From Hamiltosporidium tvaerminnensis (Eukaryota > Microsporidia > Dubosqiidae), in NCBI GenBank assembly GCA_022605425.2, contig JAKIMF020000013.1:744001-808000 (forward strand): a stretch of DNA of 64,000 nucleotides, read 5' to 3'. A program made the translations under genes and the position numbers. Numbering within the stretch: the first letter of the stretch is position 1; each line of letters starts with the position of its first letter. Of this stretch, positions 25,601 to 34,218 are shown one piece after another. The notes beneath the pieces were generated by a model that did no database searches, had not been told where the DNA came from, and saw nothing but the letters and a program-made list of their open reading frames with translations.

Positions 25601-28600
25601 TATCCGATTTATTTGAATTGCATTAATAAAATATCTTATATTTAACCTGTAAACAGTGTCTGTTTATTGGCAATATTCGCCTTATTTCTATTTTCACGAA
25701 CATACCACTCATTGGATTTCCATTGATTCTAATTCTCCAAATATTAAGGACATCTAATTATTATGAAGAGGTCTATGTATGCAAAACATGTATCATTCGT
25801 AATGATATTTTTCTGTTGAACTCTAATTCTACTTTGAAAAGAAATAATGTACTTTGATTTCATTAAGATAATAGCACTTCTGGTTGCCAAGATGAGAAGG
25901 ATATAAGAAAAACAATATTCGTCATATGAGAGCCAATATTTACACCCATTGACAGTCCCATAATATTCTCAGTTTAAATTGAATCTCAGCCCGTTCCTAC
26001 ATGAAAAGAAAAGCAAATTTAAAAAAAAAAAACGATATACGAACAGGCTTAGATTAAATCCTCTGATTTTGAACTTTTTACATTCATAATTATATACTCT
26101 TTCAATTCTATTCGTAGTCTTAATATATTTATGCCAAATCAACAAAATTCGGGGTTAAGAGGTAATTAACATAAAATAAGACACAGATAAAATCATATGT
26201 TTTTTTTCATCAATTCATGTCGTCGTCAGAGATTTTTCAATATTTTTTTTGCGGGAACATAAATAAAGCGGAATTTTTAGCCTGTACTCACCTCTGCGGC
26301 TTTTAATACATTTTAAGCCCACGTATCTTGTGTTTTTACAGTGAATCTAACCATTTTTATTGCAATTATTTTCACTTGATTTAAACTTTTATTTATATGA
26401 ATTTGCTTGGATTCGGAGCCTAGCGTGGAAAAATTTTTGTGATTTAATACGTAAGCTCGCATTATAAATCATCACATCAAAACAAGTCTTCATTTATTCA
26501 ACATTACAATTTCAAAATTTAAATTGAACATATCTATAAGATTATTGATCAAAAATATATGATACAATCAACGCCTGCAGTTTTTTTGTTAGCACGCGAA
26601 TCAATATCCTTATTCAAATTTAAAGTGAAAAAAGACTGACATGTGAAGTATAAATTAACGAGGCATAAGATAACCCATAAATATGACTTTCGATTATCCA
26701 GGCTTCGTTATAATACATCTGAACTTATAATTTTTTTTTAAATTCGCTATATTCTTAAATTCAACTTATTGTATAGCCCGAGATAATATTGACCTCAAAA
26801 GCCTAAAAAAATATGATTCTCATTCACCAAATACCAATTTATGTCTTGCATAGTAAGTGTTTCATAGAACATTTGAAAGATCATATTTAACTCAAGACTC
26901 GGAAAGATATCTTCGGTTCAAATTTAAATCTAACTCTCCTGTTGTTTTTCTTTACACTTAGTGACTTCCCAGGTAAGTTTCTCTATTTTTAAGAATTTAA
27001 AAGGGATTCGAATACGAAATGACTTAAAAATGTTACTAGATAGGCTTGTTTTTTCATTAGCCAAAGACTTTTTGTATATGTTGATTCATAAAATCGTAAT
27101 TGCATGGCTTTGATGATACCTGTGGGTTAGAATCACCCAAGTAGATGTTACTGCATGTCTGCAAAAAAAAATTGAAATAACTGATTTTTGAATTTTGAAT
27201 ACCACAGACGGATTTTTTTCGGAGACTTGGCTTTAGAATTTCCTATTCGAGATTTTTTTTGCTTTCGTTAGATTTTGTTTTACTCGGTTTTGTACTGAGC
27301 GGTTGGAATCCTCAAAGCTACTTACTAAGCTAATGTGGTTTTAAATCGCTTGGAATTATTTTTTAGGTTCTTTATTTTTTCAAATTCGAGTTTTGGCTAA
27401 ATCAGTAGATCTATTAGCCCTTAGATACAACTACATTTTCATTCTGGTACCGCTTAAGTCCAGATAAGCTCTTTAAAGGTACCAATCCATACCTGGTACG
27501 TATTAAAAAACAAGATGGACCATTCTTACTAATTTGCGGTTACTGAGTTGAGTATCAGCGCAATACATTGATCGCTATTTTCAGTAATGGTTAGAATAAA
27601 AGGGTTTTTCAAATCATTCAACGGAACTACGTAGATACTTAAATCCATAAGACGTTGATTTATGCGAGTTGGAAAGCAAAATTCTAAATTTCCGAAATCG
27701 CGTTTTTAGATTTGTTATGCAATTTTGCTTTTGAATGAGGGGGAATGAGATCTGCCGCTAAGTGATGAACAAGCTTTTGCCTTTTGATCTTATTGTTACT
27801 CTTCCAAGTGCTTTTTTGCCGAATATTTTTGTTTTCGCCCTAACTTTCCCACCTGTATTAGACTAATAAAGCAAAACATAATTCAAATGTAGAATATAAA
27901 ATGTATTTCAAAAAACATGTACTCACTAATCAAATAAAAATGATTGCATTTAAAGTATCAAGAAATATGATTAGCCGTTTCACATTTAAAATAAATAAAT
28001 CCCAACACTATTTGATAGCTTTAAATTCACATATACATCGAAAATCAAATATTTAGGATTTAATTATATCGAAGAATTTATACTTTACCATTTTCAATCA
28101 AAATATTTCTGTTTTGAATTTTCTTTAAACGAATTTACACATTGTATAACTTACTCATAAATACGCAATAAATATTTCTAAAAGAGTTTAGATAGAAAAG
28201 ACATCTCTTCTATTTATAAATCTCAAACGAATAGAACAAATACTTAAGTAAAACGGAAAGAAACAGTTAGAATTGAACTAAAAACCATATAAATGATATT
28301 AAATTTTATGCATTTATTGTATACTTCTTTATATTAGTAGCACAAATATTTATTATCATTACGTTTGATTTTTTTATAATTTGAATGTTATAATTGTACA
28401 GCAATTCACATCTAAAATTTCGAGATTGGATATCTAAATGCAAAAAAAAACAATAGAAAGCAAAATATAACAAATATACCTAATAATACCAATATAAATG
28501 TCAAATTAGGTCAAGTTCATCTTAAATATTTTTTAACGGTAGATTTTTTTTTATAATTGCCCTGTAAAAATTAGGATTTGATTTCTAAAAAAATACAAAA

Positions 28601-28700
28601 AAAAACAGAGCCCCATTTCATAAGTAAATAGAAAAAAAATTTACATAAAATAATTTTTTTAACCGAAACATCTTTATATGAGTGCTTCAATTTTTTTTTG
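22645..28700. other. long gene-free AT-rich region
   Basis: Six kilobases without a supportable gene. Less AT-rich patches occur near 25090-25170, 25430-25590 and 27100-27850. The last of these may hold a badly decayed element, but I could not confirm a motif. Confidence 0.5.
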
Positions 28701-28709
28701 TTTTAACTC

Positions 28710-29690
28710 ATGCTTTGGAGGACAAAACATTTTTTTTTACGGGTAAAAATTGTTATCAAAATGAAATGGATTGTGCCAAATATGGAATTAGAAGCTATAA
28801 AAATCTTCAACATTTTAGGAAATTTGCTATCTGAAATGAATCGCAATCCGAAAAGATGGTTTTTAAAACATGTAGGTAATATTTCATCGAAAATGATAAG
28901 ATATATACTACTGATGTTAACAGCGGTTTAAAGAAGTTTTAGCTAAGGGTTCTAATGAAGCGCAAGCCAATGTTGTTGCTTCTATCATCTTCCTGGCCAT
29001 CTTGGTATAAAGAATTGCACCAGAAAATCGTAAGAAAATCCTGCAGATTTAAGCGAGAGAGAAAGAACCATGTATCAAAATGAGCCAAGATTACCAGCAG
29101 CATCAATTTTTAAGTCAAATGATGTAATTAAGACGATAACATCTGATTTTCATGGGGAAAATTCAGATGAATCTTGTTATATGAGGAAACATTCAAAAGA
29201 CTCTGGCGCCTTTGGATGGGGCTTATACATTCTGGATGTACACACTAAGTTTTTATATGAGATATCATTGCAAACAAAGCAAGCAGCCGGTGTTATGTCT
29301 AGTATTATACAAACAGATAATAGAAATAAGTGCTGGAAGCGAACGAATAAAGCAAGCATGTGTTGATTACATCATTTCTTTTATCACCTTAGAAGCAAGA
29401 CACCCACAAAAACAAAACAAGTTGAGAGATGTAATCAAGACAATTATACTTAAGCTTGCTATAAATTTAAGAAGATTTAACCTTAAAAGATGGTTCGATT
29501 TATATTAGAAAATCATACTTGCTACAATCAAACCCGGTGCATGATAATAAACACGCACCAATGGAAGCAGTCAGATGCTAAATTGGAAAACGATGTTAAA
29601 TACGCAAAATCTGCAATTACTAATGAGTTTTATTGGCTCCGAATTGAAGAAATATATCGAAAATACAGATAAACATAGAAATGTCATTTG
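28710..29690 (+). pseudogene. possible decayed gene of unknown type
   Basis: This kilobase has better amino-acid balance than its surroundings, with a run of short overlapping plus-strand frames: ILGNLLSEMNRNPKRWFLKH near 28800-28880, EVLAKGSNEAQANVVAS near 28930-28990, IKTITSDFHGENSDESC near 29120-29180, SGAFGWGLYILDVHTKF near 29200-29250, and SERIKQACVDYIISFITLEA near 29330-29395. Frames change repeatedly, as expected if one gene has picked up many indels. I recognise no family. A transposase or another lineage-specific gene are both possible. It lies upstream of the promoter of gene C and on the same strand. Confidence 0.3.
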
Positions 29691-30364
29691 ATGATGATCA
29701 AATGATATCGAACATAAAGTATCTAGTATAATCGATATTATTTTAACGATCTCACTTAAATATCGGAAGCAAATATGTAGATTGTATGAAAAATAGTGCA
29801 GATGTATACTAATTATTCTTAAAATCGAATTCTGGTATGCGGTACTACTAAAGAGAGATTTCGATAACAATCAAAGGATAAAAAAAACCAGAATGATTGA
29901 CTTCTATTAAGAAAAGCTTTGCTAAAGTTATTGTTTAAGTAGAAAGTGATAGCGTTTTAATAGAATGTAACCGTACGCAGAAACATCTTTAAATAACTCG
30001 TATTACGAAGTATAACTCTTAGAGGTCATCTCATCTTGACAACAAAACGAATGATTGAAACTAATTTTCTTAAAATATACGGTTTATATCTTTTAGAGTA
30101 ATTTTTTGTAAATATTTTTTTTATTTTAACTTCTAAATGACTGTTTTTTTGTTTTTTTACTTAGTTATATTTCTTCAAATAAAAAACAAATATTAAAATA
30201 AGAAAAATTTTCACCGATAAAAAAATGGCTCAAATAAGAAATTAGACGAATAAATATGTTTTCTAATAATAAACTGACATAATATAATATTTTTAGCGCT
30301 TTCTGTGAAAGTGTTTTTGTTGTTGTGGAATGGATTCAACCATAAATAAACGGAATTATAAAAA
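29691..30364. other. intergenic region upstream of gene C and its inserted LINE
   Basis: AT-rich with no reading frame of note. GCGCTTTCTGTGAAAGTG near 30296-30313 is a small local GC feature that could belong to the promoter region of gene C. Confidence 0.4.
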
Positions 30365-30386
30365 TTTTATATTATTTATTTATCCT
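30365..30386 (+). promoter_or_regulatory. ancestral start-proximal promoter of gene C, now next to the LINE
   Basis: TTTTATATTATTTATTTATCCT matches the block upstream of copy A. Its right half is duplicated at 34193-34205. Before the insertion it would have stood about 13 bases before the gene C ATG at 34219. It now stands immediately before the LINE ATG at 30391, which could place the LINE frame under the gene C promoter. That functional reading is an inference. Confidence 0.45.
30374..30386 (+). repeat. 13-bp target-site duplication, 5' copy
   Basis: ATTTATTTATCCT, identical to 34193-34205 on the other side of the LINE. Confidence 0.85.
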
Positions 30387-33300
30387 ATATATGGGTAGAA
30401 AGAAAAATGTTAGCAGCGAAATATCGAATAATACCAAAATAAAGGCTGCAAACGACGCTGATGAGGTGAAAAAGAGTGATAGTGAGATACAAAAATGTAA
30501 GCTACACCCACCGGCGATTCCCCTACCTTCCTCCTCCTACACAACAATAACACCTCCACCACCAAGCCAAACATGCAGTAAAATGCAAAATAGTGGGCTT
30601 GACACCTTACCTTCGCCTAATGCACCAGTTCCCTCTTCGGTTGAAGTCTCTGCGTGCGAGCCATCGTACGACATGACAAGCCCCTGTACTCTAGCTATTC
30701 CAGAAGGTAACAGGCTAATGGCATTGCGGACGATATTCGATTCCGTAACAGCCGACCCGAAGGAATGGCCTCGAATTGTTTTTTTTGCAGTACAGACAAG
30801 GTTTGAAAGAATGCCAAGAAATGGCTGGACAGAGCTTCACAGGTACTATAATGAGAAATTCGGCTGCACTGAAACTCTCGAAGTGTTAAAAAAATTGGCA
30901 CAAAGTGAGATGGGAAAGGATGTAAAATCAGAAGAGAATGGAGAGCGACGTAGAATCGCCACTTGTCTCGCTGATACATGCACCTTGACCGACACCACGG
31001 AGTACATAAACCTGAGAGATAAATTCTTGAGTAAAATCAAAGAAATCTCTGAGAACGAAATTGGAAAAGTGGTGGTCCGAACTAGAAAACATCCAAATGA
31101 ATTGGTTGATAGTAAAGTTCTGGATCTCATTAATCGAGTAGTCGGTGAATATGCAGGAGCTCATGTACCTGAGTCAATTACGGAAGCCGCGTATATCATG
31201 CAAGCTGCGCAGGTATGCTATGACGAGGCAACACGCAAAGAAAAGCCTAGATCCGCTTGGAAGGAAAACATAGAAAGTAAAATTTCTAAGTTAGTACTTT
31301 CCAAAGATCTTCTCGAGAAGGCGCGTAAGCAGGAAAAGCTCTCCACTTCGGAAACGAAGAGCCTTAAGAAAATCATGCGAGAGTTTAATTTAAACTTGAG
31401 CAGCGTAACTGATCTTTCTGAGGCTTTAGTTAAGAAGAATGAGTCTTTGAATGTTTACGAGAAAAAAATTACGATGCATGAAAGTAGGAAGCAATTCCGA
31501 AAAGAGAATCGTATGTTTGAGCTTTTCCGAGGTCGATTTTATCGTGGGTTATCTGAGCGTGTAGAAATTGAGCATGTGGTTAGCCGTGATGAAATTGTGA
31601 GTTTTTGGTCTACAATGTGGAACAAAAATGATGACACAGTCACGTACGATGATTATTTGATTCCATTTGTATCAGATAATCATCCGACCACGTTTCCTTC
31701 ACTTGATGAATTTGTAAATATCATTAATTGGCTTCCCAATTGGAAAGCTGCTGGAATTGATGGTATTTACAATTTTTTCATTAAGAAACTTACAACTCTT
31801 CACAAATATCTTTATGATATTGTGAAAGTTATATGTTTAGAAGGAACACCTCAAGCTGATTGGTTTTACTGCGGGCTTACGTATTTGATACCGAAAGGAA
31901 TTCCACGAAGAGGCTCTGACTACAGGCCAATCACTTGTATGTCCAACCTCTACAAGTTAACGACAAAGTGTGTAACAAAGGTCGTTCAACTTGAAGTGGA
32001 AAGGCGAGGGTTGCTTGCAGAGAACCAATTAGGGGCGGTAAGAGGTGTGCAGGGAGCGAAAGAGCAGGCTCTACTGAATATTGCCTTAAATAAAGAGTAT
32101 GGAAATAATCTTAAGGCAACATGGATTGATGTTAAAAAAGCTTATGATTCAATAGATCATGCTTATTTAACTCAATGCATTGAAAACCTTAATTTACCTG
32201 ATTGGATCCTGAAATTTATTAAGGTAATTATATCAAAATGGAAAATTGATATATCAGTAGGGCCTGAAAAAATCATGAGCAAGAAGATTGATAGAGGGAT
32301 TCTACAAGGAGATAGTCTGTCACCTTTGTTATTTGTGTTGTGTATGGATCCATTAAGCCGAAAGCTTAATGAAAAATACACAAAAGTGACAGTACAAACA
32401 GATGCAGAATCCCATTCTACTAATCATCTCTTGTTTATTGATGATCTTAAGCTCCTTGCAAAAGACAGCTCCACATTGAGTGCTATGACAGGCGAGGCAA
32501 AGGAATTTTTAGAGGTGATTGGCTTAGAGATTAACAAAGAGAAGTCAGCCACAAATGATACGTGTTGTGAAGATACTGCTACTCTTCTAGAAGGTGTTAG
32601 TGTTTACAAATATTTAGGAATAATAGAAGACAGCAGAGGAATCCCAACACGTAGCTCATTTGAAGAAGTACAGAGCAAACTTATATCAAGAGTTGAAAGA
32701 CTTTGTCACACTAGATTAAATGCAAAAAATTTATTTTCTGCAATCAATCAACATGCGATATCGTTAATCAACTACCACATAGGAGTACTTCGACTTGAAC
32801 CGGCTGACTTCTCTAAGTTAGATGATGCAGTGCGTGCGGTGTTGGTTAAAAATAAGATACATCTCCGCCCAGGATGTAAAGAGCGGTTGTATCTTCCTAG
32901 AACAGAACTTGGAAGAGGCCTACATAGTGTTGAGTTGAGAAGCGAACATATGCTTCTGCAACTCTTGGATTGTCTGGAAAAAAGTAAAGAAATATCAACT
33001 AGACGAGCAGCAATCCTCAAGGTGGAGAATAATAATAAAACCCATCTTGCACTAATAAAAGGCTTCTTAAAAGTAAAGTACAGGTTGGTAGAAGAAGTCA
33101 CTAAGAAAAGTTTAGAAGAAGCTCAACTTGCAAAACTATATAACGAAATAGAAAAACGAAAACTCCATTCAAAGTTATATAATGCAAGAAAAAATGAGCT
33201 TGTGAGTGTTAGTGACTCTTCAAGGTGGCTAAAGAGAGGAAATATTAGGCCACGAAATGAAGCTGTGTTCTGCTATATCCAGGATAGAAATGTATTCTGG

Positions 33301-34192
33301 GGAGCAGATGGTGTGTGTCAACATTGCGGGAAGTCTGGTAAGACTGTGGATCATCTAGCAACTAGATGCGAAAAAATGCTAGGCCATGATTACACTAGAC
33401 GGCATAATGAAGTGGTCAGATGCCTACACCTTCTTCTTCTAAATAGATATAAGTTTAAGTCTTCAAAACGAATAAGGAGCCACTCAGTTCAAGAAATTCT
33501 TGATAATGAGTATGCAGAGATAAGAGTGGACACCAGAATTAAAACTGATGTTAAAATTCGGAATAACAGACCGGACATATTTATTTTAGATAAGAAGAAG
33601 AATAAGATAACACTCATTGAAGTAGGAATCACTTCCCAAGATTCACTTCAAATAGTTGAAACTGAAAAACTTAGGAAGTATGACCTGCTAGCCAATGAGT
33701 TGGGTCTTATTTATAAGTGTAGTGTTGAGATAATCCCTTATGTGATGACCTGGGACGGTATTGTGACAAAATACCATAAATCTCATCTTAAAAGACTAGA
33801 AATACCCATGAATGTAGAGGCATACATTCAGTCTATAGTACTTAAGAAAACAGTCGAAACAATTTCCTTTGATCGACGAAGAGGACTTGAGTCAGGACTA
33901 AATGCCGAAGAGAGCTGGGAGAGAGCGTCAATGGGTGTTATTATGAGATCAGAGATGCATGAGGAACCAATACCCCCTTTAAAAGAAGCGAAAAGAGAGG
34001 AAGATGGTGTTAAAATTTTAAAACCAAAAAATAATACACCCCTTATTTCACAAGGAGGAACCACTCTGGAGGAACCGACCAATAACATAAATGAAGAGTC
34101 GGATTTGGAAGAAGAAACAATAGTGGTTAAAGAGGTAGAAGAAAACATATAAAAATGTTAAAAATATTTTAACCCAGAATTTTATTAAATAA
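30387..34192 (+). mobile_element. complete R2/R4/Dong-type non-LTR retrotransposon
   Basis: A single-frame LINE bounded by a perfect 13-bp direct repeat. The element begins only about four bases before its ATG and ends 40 bases after its stop, at AACCCAGAATTTTATTAAATAA. There is no poly(A) tail: the 3' end is an AATAAA-like sequence, and the same 3' terminus is found in the copies at 17889, 49693 and 61078. The near absence of a 5' leader means either a very compact element or a slight 5' truncation. The inserted site lies 13 bases upstream of the gene C start codon. Confidence 0.92.
30391..34152 (+). CDS. LINE polyprotein: reverse transcriptase with restriction-like endonuclease
   Basis: A 1253-residue retrotransposon protein for target-primed reverse transcription. 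Residues 1-110 are low-complexity and Pro/Ser/Thr-rich, without a visible N-terminal zinc finger. The reverse transcriptase core starts near WKAAGIDG (451-458) and continues through YRPITC (511-516), block A WIDVKKAYDSID with Asp580, block B GILQGDSLSPLL (636-647) and catalytic FIDD (682-685, in place of the common YADD or FADD). A C-terminal CX2CX8HX4C finger uses Cys976, Cys979, His988 and Cys993. The restriction-like endonuclease follows: RPDIFILD (1060-1067) with Asp1062, then LIEVGI with Glu1077. The tail is acidic. A C-terminal CCHC plus a PD-(D/E)xK nuclease and no APE endonuclease places it in the R2 superclade, with R4/Dong my best guess. The frame is fully open, so the element may be active. 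Confidence 0.95.
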   Translation: MGRKKNVSSEISNNTKIKAANDADEVKKSDSEIQKCKLHPPAIPLPSSSYTTITPPPPSQTCSKMQNSGLDTLPSPNAPVPSSVEVSACEPSYDMTSPCTLAIPEGNRLMALRTIFDSVTADPKEWPRIVFFAVQTRFERMPRNGWTELHRYYNEKFGCTETLEVLKKLAQSEMGKDVKSEENGERRRIATCLADTCTLTDTTEYINLRDKFLSKIKEISENEIGKVVVRTRKHPNELVDSKVLDLINRVVGEYAGAHVPESITEAAYIMQAAQVCYDEATRKEKPRSAWKENIESKISKLVLSKDLLEKARKQEKLSTSETKSLKKIMREFNLNLSSVTDLSEALVKKNESLNVYEKKITMHESRKQFRKENRMFELFRGRFYRGLSERVEIEHVVSRDEIVSFWSTMWNKNDDTVTYDDYLIPFVSDNHPTTFPSLDEFVNIINWLPNWKAAGIDGIYNFFIKKLTTLHKYLYDIVKVICLEGTPQADWFYCGLTYLIPKGIPRRGSDYRPITCMSNLYKLTTKCVTKVVQLEVERRGLLAENQLGAVRGVQGAKEQALLNIALNKEYGNNLKATWIDVKKAYDSIDHAYLTQCIENLNLPDWILKFIKVIISKWKIDISVGPEKIMSKKIDRGILQGDSLSPLLFVLCMDPLSRKLNEKYTKVTVQTDAESHSTNHLLFIDDLKLLAKDSSTLSAMTGEAKEFLEVIGLEINKEKSATNDTCCEDTATLLEGVSVYKYLGIIEDSRGIPTRSSFEEVQSKLISRVERLCHTRLNAKNLFSAINQHAISLINYHIGVLRLEPADFSKLDDAVRAVLVKNKIHLRPGCKERLYLPRTELGRGLHSVELRSEHMLLQLLDCLEKSKEISTRRAAILKVENNNKTHLALIKGFLKVKYRLVEEVTKKSLEEAQLAKLYNEIEKRKLHSKLYNARKNELVSVSDSSRWLKRGNIRPRNEAVFCYIQDRNVFWGADGVCQHCGKSGKTVDHLATRCEKMLGHDYTRRHNEVVRCLHLLLLNRYKFKSSKRIRSHSVQEILDNEYAEIRVDTRIKTDVKIRNNRPDIFILDKKKNKITLIEVGITSQDSLQIVETEKLRKYDLLANELGLIYKCSVEIIPYVMTWDGIVTKYHKSHLKRLEIPMNVEAYIQSIVLKKTVETISFDRRRGLESGLNAEESWERASMGVIMRSEMHEEPIPPLKEAKREEDGVKILKPKNNTPLISQGGTTLEEPTNNINEESDLEEETIVVKEVEENI

Positions 34193-34205
34193 ATTTATTT
34201 ATCCT
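34193..34205 (+). repeat. 13-bp target-site duplication, 3' copy
   Basis: ATTTATTTATCCT, identical to 30374-30386. It ends 13 bases before the gene C ATG at 34219. Confidence 0.85.
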
Positions 34206-34218
34206 CAATGAAAATAAA

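Noticed and set aside
27100-27850. Less AT-rich patch whose minus strand contains PLNDLKNPFILTITENSDQC, reminiscent of a gypsy RNase H start
   Set aside because: Only one short stretch is suggestive. The following frames hold no RNase H landmarks that I could confirm.
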